Shown here: positions 25,694 through 37,478 of the stretch, piece by piece
Position numbering within the stretch: position 1 is the first letter of the stretch
Layout: each line of letters starts with the position of its first letter
Assembly (NCBI GenBank): GCA_038501195.1
Contig: JBBPUQ010000011.1
Span: 434,001-498,000 of the forward strand
Direction of reading: 5' to 3'
DNA from: Nemania diffusa
Taxonomy: Eukaryota; Ascomycota; Sordariomycetes; Xylariales; Xylariaceae
Length of the DNA: 64,000 nucleotides
The notes under the pieces: model-generated
Databases searched by the model: none
What the model saw: only the letters and a program-made list of their open reading frames with translations
What the model was told of the DNA's origin: nothing
Translations under genes and position numbers: made by a program

Positions 25694-25726
25694 CCTACCC
25701 CTAGAGGCTTCGCCTCCCTTGGTAGG
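25694..25726. repeat. Nested hairpin
   Basis: Outer stem CCTACC/GGTAGG encloses an inner stem GAGGC/GCCTC with loop TTC. It lies in intergenic DNA about 650 bp before the NLR-like gene. It is not placed like a terminator of any called gene. Confidence 0.5.
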
Positions 25727-26370
25727 GGGAACAACATGAAGCAACTTGTTCAAAGGATTGTAGGTGAATTCTCTATCTGGAAAAGTAGAAAAAGCTCCAA
25801 CAGGCTGCGCGATTTATAGGCTATCACAAGCCACACTGCGTATGGCTTATGCGGTGGCTTGATCACCCACATGTCTCTACGGGGATGATGATGTCCTTCC
25901 GTAACTCGCCGCTTGACGCGTTCATGTCGGACTGCGGCAGCATTCTTTTGAAGACCTCACTAATCCTCATGGGTCGTTAAAGCTCTTTGTGGTATTTGGG
26001 TGCTAATCACGATCTTGTAGTTGAGCTTGGGTTATACATATCCATGAGGGGGGCTATTGGGCGGTAAAGTCGTAGTGAGATCGCTTCTAGACCTCTAGGG
26101 GTATTTGTATTAATTATTATTATAATATAAGGGAAAGAGTCACTTCTACCTAACTTCGTGGATCTTGACCTATCCTTACTCTGGGCTTAATCATATGACA
26201 AGGGTAAGCCCGACATGTCGTCTGTAGTTTTAAAATGTATTACGACCTATCATCTTATCTCCCAAAACAAACATTGCGGTAAACAAACGAATTAGTGGTA
26301 TATCATAATGTTCTAAGTTCTTTCCTAGTTACAAGATTTTCTCCTCCTTCGCATACCTTAGCCAAGCAAA

Positions 26371-29300
26371 ATGGCGGAGAGTCGTAATCGAGGCAACAAG
26401 CCTCTTAGATGTGTCCAAGAACATCGTCACGATGCTGGAGACCCCTACATAAAGTAAGTGTAAAGATTAGGCAAATCTTGGGTGGACACTAAGCTAACAA
26501 CAGTATCTAAGTGTCATCGCCTTGCACGGTTTCAATAGCACCTTTGAGAAAACGTGGAAACAAAATGATCGGCTCCTTAGCCCCTGGCTTTATGAGATTT
26601 GGTCCAATACTCGAGTATTTGCCTACAACAATCCAATGAGCTTCTCGTCCGAAGATAGCCTGCTCGACCAGTCTGCTCTGGAAGCGCGTGCCGAAGACTT
26701 ACTCGCCGATATTTTCAACAAGGTCGGAGCGAAGGTAAGTGCTAAGGCTACATCAACGAACGAGTGCCTACGTCTAATAATAGTTTTTAGCCACCGCTAG
26801 TATTCCTATGCGATAACATAGCTGGTATACTCGTAAAAGAGGTAATATCATTAATCCCCTAAGTATAGAGAAACAAGGCTTAAATACTGCGAAGCTCCTC
26901 TGGATTGCAAATCATCGGGCAAAATACCTGGAAATTGCTTTAGCTACTAGGGCTGTAGTACGTCGCCTCCATCGTAGCACTATGTCCTCTATTTCGTCTA
27001 ACGCTCTACCAGGTGTTCTTTTCCGTACCAGACACGTTCACCAGCCCACAGGATACTATCCTAAGACTAGCGCTCACCGCCACCGACGCTAGCGATAATG
27101 AAGATTCTCGACGGGCAGAAGTGACAGAAGCGATTAAAAAGGGGCCGTCAGCCCTCCAAGCTGCGGCAGTGCGATTCGAAATGATCAAGCACCAGTATCA
27201 CATTATTTCCGTTCGGAAGGTGGCGGCCGCAGTTGATCAAGATCGTGTTTCCGTAAGCCGTCCTAACTCGCATAAGTTCTTAACCACCTTGGATGTCATT
27301 ATGCTAACACTGTAAATGCCAAGATTCAAAATTCTTCTGTTCGTGATTCAAATGTCAGTGTTTCAATGCCAGAGGCAGATGGCAAGGTTACTCTTAGTCA
27401 ACTCCCTCATGGTGTACTTCCAACCATATTATCGAAGGCTATTAATAAACACCCAAAAGGTTGGATTCGTGTTCCATCTTGAATGCTTGCTCATGCTAAC
27501 GTATACTAAGACTACCAATATAATGTCATGGAATATCGTCGGAAGCTCGCTGCAAAGTATGAATACGATGGTGAGCTAGGAAAGCTTCACCAAGGGGCTA
27601 CGTCGCATGTTGTATCACCTCTGTGCGAAAAGCTATTAAATCTAGCATCTACACTAGTCACAATATACGGAAGCGCAGGTTCTGGGAAGTCCGTCCTTGC
27701 AAGCCAGATCTCAACGACCATCGACGATTTCGTGCTCTCCTTTTCCTTCAGCGTCGCTGACTACAGGCGGAGCTCGTACCGCGACTTGTTACTCTCATTT
27801 TTCCTTCAAATTCTTTATCGAGACATCTCGGTATTTGAAAGTACTTACGTGCAGTCATTATTCTCGCAAATAGTGCTGACTCCCACTGTGTCATCGGCGG
27901 ACCTTTATCGGCTACTCTGCGCCTTGCTGAGTAACCTGTCAGAGACAAAAGTCGTTTACGTCATCGATGCCATCGACGAATGCGACGCGGAGTCCCTAGA
28001 TCAACTTGTGGGTGATTTCAAGAGGATGGCGTTCAATGGACCTTTAAAGTGTACGGTATTCCTAACTTGTCGGCCGAGCGATGCCGTGATGACAATCCTC
28101 GGACCTTTCGAAGAGCACAACAGTATCAACTTGGATGATAATATGAAGTATGTGAGATCCGAGCTTCTCGCGAGGGAATTTAGTGGCAAGAAGTTTGAAA
28201 ACGTGCGGAACCACCTCAACAAAGAGAATGCAACTCCCTTAAAGGTAAGCTTAATTGCGACCCTCGGGCGGATGGAGGAACTGTCAGACATCCCCGACAA
28301 TTACGGCTCGATTTACAAGCGCATACTGGCACGAATCGACGCTCCGCTGAAATGGTTAGAAACCGTGTTACTCTGTATCGTGTTCGCACGACGGCCCCTG
28401 ACGGTGGCCGAGTTGGCGGCTGCCATTGGGGTGGACCACTGCATCTCGGAGGTGGGTGGTACTGAACTTACATTACAAAAAATCTGTTTCGCCGCTCCGG
28501 CTCCGAAGAAACTTCAGGATGATCTCGAACTAGCTCTAGGATCTCTAGTCCATATCCAAAATAATGTTGTGCTGGTTCACGGCACACTACGCGATGTCAT
28601 AAGACATGACCTAGGCCTCTTCGCACAGAACAAATCATCAATGGATATTAATCAACTTGATGCCAGACCATGGAGGGCGTTATGGAGGTCCTTAGCCATC
28701 TTGTCGTCGCCCGAGATTCGTGATGGTATGGCTACAGGGACCGAGAATCGACTATTCGATCATTTTTATAACGTGCCTATTTCCCCACAGCCCTATAGCT
28801 TTGCACGCTACGCAGGCTATAGCCTGGCACATGACTTGGCAGTTATAAATGCTGATGGTCAATCTGGGGAGATGATAAATGCTACCCTCGATGCGCTTTC
28901 TCAGTTCTGGGATACCACGGAGGCCCGATCTTGGTGGGTCCAGAACTTTGTCGCTCTTCAGCAGGGAGCTGGCGAGGCAGCCGACTCCCCCCTAAAGACA
29001 TCCTTCTACTTGGCAGTGGCGTTAGGCATCCAATCAACCGTTAGGAAACTCCTTCCGGAGGTCGGCGGTGGATATGCGACCATCGAGTTGGCTCTGGAGG
29101 CCGCTGTCTGTCGCGGAAACGTAAAAATGACACGACTCCTCCTCACCACGGCATCAAACTTCAAAGAAGATATTTGGCTCTCTGCTATCAAATTCTCATG
29201 TATCCATGGATGCGTAGAACTATTGAGATCTGTTCTGATCTGGAGATCTGAGTCTAACGGGCAACAGCTATCTGAAGTTGAGCTATATGATTGCCTTAGC

Positions 29301-31096
29301 CTTGTCGCGAAGCATGGTTACTGGCACATTATTCGTGCCTTGAAGGGCGATCATCCTAGCTTGATGGACGCTATCGAGCCTCAGAAATTAGTATCGCTGA
29401 TCGAAAAGGCGGCAGAACAAGGCAGAGACGGCGTGATTTACGAGCTTCTCTCTATTTATAATAACGTATTTGGTTCTAGCAGCTTTTTAGAAAAGGCTGA
29501 GAATCATGTTAATCAGCTGAAAATTGAAGTTGATACTGTTGATGCATCAGGTCAGATCAAAGATGTCGCAACAAGAATAGAGCCAGATGGTGCAAATACG
29601 GACACGACAATGCAGGAGGTAGAGGACGAGGTTCTATCTGATGATATACCGGAAGTCGACCAGAGCTTTAAAAAGGACCTCGATCTCAGCCTAGCAATGA
29701 TAAAGGCAGCAAAGTTCGGCAACCCAGTAGCCGTGCATCTTTTGGCATCCACGTCTGGTTCTATTCTCATATATGAGGCATGGGGTGAACAAATGATGGC
29801 TTTGCACGAGGCTGCGGAATGTAAGCTAAGAATACCTCAGGGGGTGTTCTCTTGCCACCGCCCCTTCACAATGATGGCTTAACTGACTTTTGGCAGATGG
29901 TAACACCGAAGCCTTGATCGGTCTCCTGGACTGTGGGGCTGATATTGAATCCGTGGACAATGACGATTGCACAGCGCTCTTACTTGCTTGCATTGGTCGA
30001 TATTATAAAAGCGGCGATCCCATCAAGGTAGTCAAGGCCCTCCTGGAAAGGGGGGCGAACCCAGACCACGCTGCTGCCAGCTTATTCAAATTTCGTGCGC
30101 TACATATAGCCGCCGGCAATGGCCATGCCGCATTCGTTAGAATTCTGTTAGAATTTGGCGCGTCCGAGAACGCGCGAATAGAGACGGCCAATTGGGAGAC
30201 GCCTCTGCTCCTAGCTGTGCGTGGTCTAATAGCCCGGGAACCGAATTTTCACGAGCAATATGTAGAGACTGTCGAAGCACTGCTTGAGTTTGGGGCCAAT
30301 GTCAATATCTCAGGGAGAGATGGTAAAACGGCCTTGCACATAGCCATCGACCATGCGGAATGGAACGAAGGCTTAGTCCGGATCCTGCTCAAATTCGGTG
30401 CCGATATTGACATGCCGGATGAGAGCGACCGATCTCCGCTATCCTACGCTGTATCTAAACAGGAGGGCAAATTAGTCAAACTGTTTTTGCCTCCCAGCAG
30501 AATATACTCGAAACCGATCTTGTTTGACCCAGCCGGCAGGGGAATTGTAGATAGGGTTCGGCAACTCTTGGATGCTGGCCGTGACAAGACAGAACGTGAC
30601 AAATGGGGCAGGACCGCCTACGATGTTGCAAAGGACCCAGAAGTGCGCACCCTTCTTGCATCCGGGAATGTGGCCGAAGACGACGACAAGGCTACCTTGG
30701 TAGAGGCCATAAGCCGCGAGGAATGGTGCCCGATGACAACACAGAAGACCCGTATGGCACTCAGTTGGGCATGCGGCATTTGTGATCGAGACATAGATGA
30801 TGAACTATTCTATCGTGAGTCATGTAGCTTTCTATATCTACTCTTTTTGGTTATATATGGCTTATGAAGCAATTTATTTTTATGGAGCTAACCGCCGATA
30901 CAAATTGCTCGCAGACTGTTGTCTCTGCTCTAGTAGCTGCGATGGGCACGACACGTTCGACATATGTGTGAGATGTTTCGCCGCGTCTAACTGCAAGAAA
31001 GCAGAGCATAGGATCCTTACTAGGTTTGTGGCTGAGAGCATGACGTCGTACGAGGAGTTCTCGCCAAATATTGCTACTTTCGGTCTCCAGCCATGA
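26371..31096 (+). CDS. NLR-like protein: degenerate esterase, NACHT, ankyrin repeats, ZZ finger
   Basis: Nine exons are predicted: 26371-26453, 26512-26734, 26791-26824, 26878-26957, 27013-27252, 27324-27459, 27511-29820, 29897-30814 and 30915-31096 (about 1401 aa). Residues ~30-190 resemble the SesB-like esterase domain (VIALHGFNSTFEKTW) but read CDNIAG where the CHSxGG nucleophile motif is expected. Next comes a NACHT-type NTPase: Walker A GSAGSGKS (~318) and Walker B VVYVIDAIDECD (~413). Ankyrin repeats follow (for instance ALHIAAGNGHAAFVRILLEF), then a Cys/His-rich ZZ-type finger (CGICDRD...CCLC...CVRC). Proteins of this architecture are fungal NLR-like receptors, several of which control heterokaryon incompatibility. 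The exon 3/4 join is uncertain, and four acceptors end in AAG. It could be a drifting gene. Confidence 0.75.
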
Positions 31097-32034
31097 TATT
31101 GAGCTAAAAGATTGTTAAGGAGTTAGCTTTGTGCCGTTATATCTATTTATAATTAACTATGTTTTCTATTATCCTGGGTAAACGTTGTATTCCGACGAGT
31201 GATGTTACTCTTTAATTTCTCCTACATTTCAGCAAGTTCTTGTTCTCTTTATATTAGATCCTAGCAGGCCTTTGAAAAGTGGCTATCTTAAGGTCTATAC
31301 ATTTAACTTGCTTTTTGGATCTCTTTCCTCGGCTATTTAAACGCGCACCTTTAACTTTGGCCCTCAATGAGAAACCTTTAGACGTTGGAGATTCTTAGCA
31401 GTAAATATACGCGTCTTCGGGTCTTATGGTGAAATGGGGTTCTCTGAAGTTCTTGGGCAGGACATCAGTAATATCACAGGGAGGTATTTTAAGCAATTTC
31501 TTATCATCTATCACTATTTCCTCTTCTTAGAAATATCCGACTGTTGTGGTTATAACAAACGCTTACAGGGTCTAGTTGCGCGAAATTTCTCTAGCCTCCA
31601 ATCTTGATGGCATATCGTTAAAGGGCACCTTGGAGCATGATGAAAGAGATTTTGGCTCTACCAATCCTCTCAGTAGGCCTGTATTTCAACAGAGCAAACA
31701 CGTGTTGACATATGAACCTCCTAATTAAGGCCTAATTGTAATCGTTCTCACACAGTCTGACATTTCACGAAGACATATTTTGAAAAGGTAAGGGTAATTA
31801 ATTGAATGATCTAGAGCTTGGTAGCTAGAACCTATGAATCCGTATGTGACCCCTGTAATATACTTCGTTCCTGAAGATGCCGACCAACGTGGCTGTCTCA
31901 CCTGCGATAGGCAATCTGACGTATTATATCCTGTAGGTATATATCTATCCCCTTGATATTCTCCCCATTAGCAATAGTGAGGATTCCTCCCCTTCGCACC
32001 ACCTATTACGAATCTTTCAACTTCATCTCTCTCC
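31097..32034. other. Intergenic region
   Basis: This is an AT-rich spacer between two plus-strand genes. No open frame of note and no repeat was recognised. The last 100 bases (C/T-rich CCTCCCCTTCGCACCACC) are the likely promoter/leader of the serine hydrolase gene. Confidence 0.5.
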
Positions 32035-33747
32035 ATGTTGCAGCCGAATTCTTACAGGGCCCATTTCCCACCATTTCCGATTAGCATGTCGCCAATTTCT
32101 TCAAACTGCACTCCTAAGCAACTGGACAAACTTACGCCGCTGATTGACTCGATATGCGCAGTTTCTGGAACACCTGGTTTGTCAATCGGAGTGATCCACA
32201 ACCATGCCATATTCCACGAAAGCTACCATGGCTTTCGTGACGTAGAGAATGGCCTTGAGGTCAATCGTGACACTATCTTTTACGTTGCATCTCTCACTAA
32301 GGCGATGACTGCTACTGCGATTGGTATCTTGGTTGACGACGGCTTGTTGAAGTGGACCACGCCTGTTCACGACATCCTACCCGAGATGTCTCGATCTACC
32401 GAGACATATGCTGCCAAGCTCTCAGTTCTCGACATCCTGAGTCACCGCACAGGCAAGGCGTGGGCCGACGCATTGTACTTGCAATCTAACAATCGCATCT
32501 TGTTACCTAAGGAGCAAGCAATCCCAATATTTGACTACCTACTCCAAGTCGAACCAGTGCGTAGCACTTACATGTACAACAACCACGCTTACAACATTGC
32601 CGGATTGGTTATCGAGAAAGTTTCTGGAATGAGCTGGGGCGACTTTGTGGCCCAGAGAATATTTGAGCCGCTGGGTATGAGCCGCTCCTTTAGTTGCCAG
32701 CCAGATGACAGCAACGTCGCCGTGCCGTACAACATCCTTTCTAGCGGTGAGCCATGGCGGCTGCCTTTTTGCAATGCATCAAATGATACGTTAATGTTTG
32801 CAGGGCAGTCCGTCCGAACATCTATGTCTGATCTCTTGCGATATAGCAAGGCTTACCTCCACGCACTGTCTACGATCATCCCCATATCCAAGATGAATAG
32901 CCCTTCTCTGACACCAAACCAAAATATGCCCCGGTCTGGTGATGCCGAGCAACCACCGCAAAATCCAATCCGCGAGATTTCTACTATCATGCGGCCACAT
33001 ATCGCACGTCCTACTGAAAGTGTCTTAGAACAAACATATGCTCTTGGATGGAACCGGACACAACTACCAGGAGCCCTGGACTTCGGTTGGAATCAGCGTA
33101 TGCTGGCATCTTTCCCTCAGCTAGGTCAGCGATACCCGGGGAAACTGGTTATTTGGCACGGCGGTAATATGCCTGGGACTACCGCAGCTATTTGCCTGCT
33201 CCCTGACACTGGTACAGCGGTCGTCGTGCTGCAAAACTCACTTGGCTTATGTGATGTAGCCGATTGGGTATGCCAGCTCATCATCGACGATATGATTCTC
33301 GGAGAGCCGGCGCAGGACTACGTTCAGCTAGCTTCACAGTGTGTCGAACATGGGATAAGCAGGATGCAGGCGGTAAAGCAGACTCTTTGTCGGGATCAGA
33401 TACGAGGCACGAAACCACGATCTCTGGAGCTCTACTGTGGCCGGTACTTTAACCGTATCCAGAACTGGTTTATCGATATCGGATTAGACAGAGAAGAAAA
33501 ATCCCTGTACTTGGAATTCCTCGGTCAGGCTGAAGAGAGATACTATCTCAAACACTACCACCACAATACCTTCACATGGAATCTAACATACGAGGAACTT
33601 GTCAAGCGTGGTCAGTACATCCGGGACTATGAGTACTACAAGTTAGAGTTTGAATTAGATGACGCTGGAGAGATGTGCTCTTTGTGGTGGAAACACGACA
33701 AGTCGTTGCCTCAGGGAGAACTATTTTGTAAGGTATGGGATGCTTAA
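32035..33747 (+). CDS. Beta-lactamase-type serine hydrolase (class C / transesterase family)
   Basis: This is a single exon of 570 aa. The three catalytic motifs of the penicillin-binding protein/class C beta-lactamase fold are present: SxxK as SLTK at 86-89, YxN as YNN at 181-183, and HxG as HGG in KLVIWHGGNMPGTTA near 378. Fungal members include LovD-like acyltransferases and uncharacterised hydrolases, so the substrate is unknown. A second Met at codon 18 (MSPISSNCTPKQL) is an alternative start. No clear signal peptide is seen, so the enzyme is probably cytosolic. A C-terminal extension of about 170 aa (from about residue 400) follows the catalytic domain, as in other fungal members. It lies 0.9 kb downstream of the NLR-like gene on the same strand. 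Confidence 0.88.
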   Translation: MLQPNSYRAHFPPFPISMSPISSNCTPKQLDKLTPLIDSICAVSGTPGLSIGVIHNHAIFHESYHGFRDVENGLEVNRDTIFYVASLTKAMTATAIGILVDDGLLKWTTPVHDILPEMSRSTETYAAKLSVLDILSHRTGKAWADALYLQSNNRILLPKEQAIPIFDYLLQVEPVRSTYMYNNHAYNIAGLVIEKVSGMSWGDFVAQRIFEPLGMSRSFSCQPDDSNVAVPYNILSSGEPWRLPFCNASNDTLMFAGQSVRTSMSDLLRYSKAYLHALSTIIPISKMNSPSLTPNQNMPRSGDAEQPPQNPIREISTIMRPHIARPTESVLEQTYALGWNRTQLPGALDFGWNQRMLASFPQLGQRYPGKLVIWHGGNMPGTTAAICLLPDTGTAVVVLQNSLGLCDVADWVCQLIIDDMILGEPAQDYVQLASQCVEHGISRMQAVKQTLCRDQIRGTKPRSLELYCGRYFNRIQNWFIDIGLDREEKSLYLEFLGQAEERYYLKHYHHNTFTWNLTYEELVKRGQYIRDYEYYKLEFELDDAGEMCSLWWKHDKSLPQGELFCKVWDA

Positions 33748-34400
33748 AGAGAAGCAGAGCATCTTTCAGATTAAGAGTGGGCTCTCAACTAGTAAGAAAC
33801 AACAAATTTAATGAGCTAAATAGGAACAATGAAGACAAGTAACAACCTGTTACTTAAGATATTTTCACGTAGTGCCATACAGTATCGATTAGTAACAGTG
33901 TATTTGTCGGCATTAGCTGTTGTAGCTGGTGAGCTGTGGTGTGCTCATTCCCTACATTAAGTAGTTGGCAGATCTCAGTTTCATTTAATTACTACACAAG
34001 TTCAATGCCGCTAAGATGAGTTATTAATTTATATTATATAGATAGTTTCTTTGCCCTTAAAACACCCCTATTACTTTGTACTGGATATTAAGAACTATAG
34101 CAACAATAATAGTAGACATGTGCGAGAAAATTTTGAAGGTCTTATTTTCTGATAGTAATATGAAGTTCCGTAGACCGTGTACGCAAAATTGGGCATCTCA
34201 CAGCTCCCTGATCACCGTCTTGAGTACTCAACGACCCGTCTTCTGAACACGCCCTTTGCCACTAGCAGCAATAACATAATTCTTGTACTTCTTCTTCGCT
34301 ATCGCTAGGCACTTCTATAAATCTTTCTTGATGCTGCGTATGATATTTGTAGGCTTCATTCTATTTCTACCGCCACCGCCCCTATCCGCCCCCATGCGAG
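33748..34400. other. Intergenic region, AT-rich
   Basis: No open frame or repeat of note. It is the 3' flank of the serine hydrolase gene. Confidence 0.5.
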
Positions 34401-34436
34401 ACTACTTGACCGCATCCATGCTATGAGATTTGAAGA

Positions 34437-35356
34437 AGCTCTTACTGAATATAGCAGCAGGCAGCAGCAGGCAGAGCAATGATATGTCCGGACCAACCCT
34501 CCGAGACACTACCAGTAACGCCGAATTTGCTGTTGTGGTTGTTAATATTGTTGTTCGCCGGTCCACCACCACCACTCGATTCAATATCGACATGTGAGTT
34601 GTAGTACTGCTTACCATGATAATTTCATCAATCCATTTCAACATTCAAAGCAGCTAGCATCGTAGAAGACATAAGGACTTGTGGCGTCCGGGTTGTGTGT
34701 GTCGGCGCCGGAGTGTAGATTACAGTACTTCCCAGCCTGATAATACAGATTCGTACACGCCGAGGTTGCCAGACTATTATCGACTCCTCATTAGAGTTTT
34801 GACGACGAAGTATATGCAAGCACTCCCCAAAAGAGAAAAAGGAAAGAGAAAACGTACCATTCTGCACTACATGCCTTCAGACTCATTATAGGATCTCCCG
34901 AGGAGTATGACACAACCGTGGTCCCGCCATTGCTATAGGCTGCAACGTTGCAGACGGCACCCGAAGGTTGAGGAACGGCTAACCCCTGAGAGTTTGTCCA
35001 ACATGACGGCGAAGCGCAATCAAAACAAGAAGCATCATAGAAGGAGTACGGAGATGTCGAGCTAAGCTGATGCGTATCGGTGCCGGCATGCAAGTTACAG
35101 TATTATGTACCAGGATCAAAATAGAGAACCAATAATACCAATTTACGCCTCGCGAGATATGCCAAACCAACGGACGGATAAATGCTAGAAAGCATCCTTT
35201 GATAGCGTAAGGCGTTGTCCACGTTAATGCTAAAGATATGCTTACTTTTGAGTCAAGCGGAGCGGCGGAGCTTACGTAAGTCGTGCCTTCGTTTTTAGCG
35301 AATGAGGTACGAGTGAGTAGGTAAAACGAGCGGTGCTGGGGCAACAAGCACTCCAC
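34437..35356 (-). pseudogene. Possible decayed gene with duplicated Cys-rich exons
   Basis: Two minus-strand segments encode the same motif. At 35103-34850 the frame reads CNLHAGTDTHQL, then TSPYSFYDASCFDC and continues as a Cys/Ser-rich stretch up to a plausible donor GTACGT after ACSAEW. At 34732-34650 a second copy reads CNLHSGADTHNP, then TSPYVFYDASCFEC, and stops directly. Both copies are preceded by TACTGTAA. A further coding-like stretch, FGVTGSVSEGWSGHII, ends near 34437. No signal peptide exon could be fixed and I do not recognise the family; a small secreted cysteine-rich protein is one possibility. The exact exon structure is unresolved. Confidence 0.35.
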
Positions 35357-35513
35357 GTCTACTGAGGAAATAAAGCTTTTGTTTACAGTCGCGCTTCTTT
35401 TGAATTGATGCTAATAAGCACCACCACTTACCGGCACTACTTTCTACGAAGCATCTCCAGAGACAACCTAAATTGTAGCACCTGAAATATCCCCCGTTCA
35501 TTTCTCCAACACC

Positions 35514-36626
35514 ATGCCTGAACCCAGCCCTACGTTAGATTTGAAGTCTGAAAGGGCCGCGATATTAGGTATTCGTCGCACGTTTCGCGCTATCTCAGGA
35601 ATACCAGAGCCTATCCTAGACCTCCCGCTAGAGGTTCCTTCGCCAGGCAAAGCTACAGCTATATTCGAAACTACCGACCAGTACGAGCTCTCTCCGCTCC
35701 CGGCGCTGACTTTTCAAAAGCTATACAATACTCACCAAAAGACTCCACGTTTTGCAGAAGACCTATTTGCAGCGCCAAACCTGGAGGATCACATTCTTGG
35801 CGAGGACGACATCTTTATCCATTGGGCCCAGCCAGTAACCCACGCTTGCCGGGAACTTGCCCTAGCGAAGGATGACTTGTGGGAGTATAACAAGGAACGG
35901 ATCGAGTGCGCAGACTATCCGTGAGTTGTTTTATGATGTATCCCTTTGTAGGTTTTGTGCTGACTAAGTATATTAGGACTTATTATGAGTTCGAATCGCA
36001 AAATCTACTTCGGGTAGGCGAGCGCGGAAGATGCGACCCCCCATCCCCGCGGTGGTACGCGGTATCGTTCTCTGAATCAACGTCGGGCCGACACGGCAGT
36101 ATTCTAGTTACCTATGCTGAGGACCACATTGAGCCCGAGTACCTTGAGCCCAAGCACATCCTACGTAGCGAGCTACTTACGCTCTTAGTCCTGCTTGATT
36201 GTGCCGGTATTTCCGCGCTTAAAAAACGCGCGTCAGCAATGTCTCCATCAGCAAGTATAACTACTATCCGCTTTGTTGTCGATTCTCGCTAACTATTTCT
36301 AGGTTTTTGTACTATCATTTACGCTTACCAAAGTTCGTGCCCTGGAAGCCCGTATTAAGTCGCCCAACCAAATTGCTATTTCTATTCGGACAGTACTAGA
36401 CCAGTTCCCGACTGGGCCGGAGCAGGACGACAAGTTCCGGGAGCTAGTCACCTGGGCTATGTATACAGACGCCGCCGTGGTGCCCCGCCCCTCGTCAAGC
36501 ATGTCAAACTGTTCCGCGACAACGTCGAATCAGGACAATACTGACGACGAGAAGGGCGGGGTTATGACAGGCAACATGTCGTTCACAGAGAACAGCGAAA
36601 AAGAAAGGAAGGAATTGGCACAATAA
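35514..36626 (+). CDS. Hypothetical protein with apparent frameshift
   Basis: Exons are 35514-35920, 35977-36254 and 36303-36626. Intron 1 (56 nt, GTGAGT...TTAG) joins in phase to give TYYEFESQNLLRVGERGRCD and PKHILRSELLTLLVLLD. Intron 2 (GTATAA...TTCTAG, 48 nt) leads to VFVLSFTLTKVRALEARI, but the phases disagree by one. Reading the other frame after the A6 run at 36221-36226 restores a continuous frame (NARQQCLHQQ before the donor), so one A appears to be missing. With that base the protein would be about 336 aa. I recognise no enzyme domain; proteins with a similar ELLTLL...ALEA core are common uncharacterised accessory proteins of filamentous fungi, an impression from memory. The C-terminus is Ser/Thr/Asn-rich. 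Confidence 0.5.
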
Positions 36627-36931
36627 GCGAGCCACAAAACTATGTCAAACTCGGCGTGTCTGAGAAAGGGGGTGGAAGTAAGTGTATATGGGACGCGTGC
36701 TATCCATTGTATGGATATTCGCCATCCGCTAAAAAACGAGCCTTGTGTTGTCCGTCGTGGAATTTGGGCGGAGTGAGTGGCCACCACACTATTAATTATC
36801 TAAAGATGATCAGCAGCATTATATTGACAGATTACTCTGCAGTATTCCCAAAATACCCCTGTGCCCTACGAGTTAGTCTCACTTCAAATCGGCTCAATCA
36901 CTTTCACACACCTGGACTGACATATCGGTAG
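36627..36931. other. Spacer before the chitinase relic
   Basis: A plus-strand stretch around 36670-36770 reads WDACYPLYGYSP and KRALCCPSW, which could be a cysteine-rich remnant belonging to the chitinase, but the match is too weak to call. The end of the spacer has a branch-like CTGAC and an acceptor GGTAG at 36927-36931. Confidence 0.35.
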
Positions 36932-37478
36932 ATATCTATCCCCGGACCCACCATCATCTACAGAGTCGGCAACGGTCCAGCTGTCCATCGACACGACTGA
37001 TCAAGGTAACAGCGCTAATGGTGCAGAAGATCCCAACGACAACGGCTTTGGCTGGGTCATCATGGTAGGCCCCAGCTCTCAACTCACGAGTATGCGAAAG
37101 CGGGACGGTTCACACTGGGAGCTATACGACTGCGGAGATAGTTCGCATTCTGGCACACGCACCGTGAAGGTAGTCTACACTAACGAATCGGAGACGAGCA
37201 ACTGTAACGTCATCTTCAAGGGCGGCGTAAAACGGACCGTCATCGAGGTGCCCTCTGAGTGTGGCCCCGGACGCTACGCAATGGCAGTCAGCATGAGCGA
37301 GAGCGTCGACCATACCCTGCCGGGAGAGATGGCGTATCGGCTCGTGAAGCGCGGCCTCTTGAGGCCGCGAGTTTATGATTTGACATTCGACTATGACTTC
37401 TCCGTGCTGCAAGGGCGCGACGACAGCGACGTCGACATCCGCATTGATTTGTCGACCGATCCGTACTACTGGTCCAGC

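Larger units (their letters stand above)
23940..26370. other. Divergent intergenic region with repeat remnants
   Basis: No gene is supported. It holds the promoter side of the MDR gene, a pair of diverged direct repeats (24572-24690 and 25298-25403) and a nested hairpin at 25694-25726. The right part (26100-26340) is AT-rich and leads into the NLR-like gene. Confidence 0.5.

Noticed and set aside
36656..36931. 91-codon plus-strand frame with a Cys-rich stretch
   Set aside because: Possible chitinase fragment (KRALCCPSW), but too short and too weakly matching to annotate.
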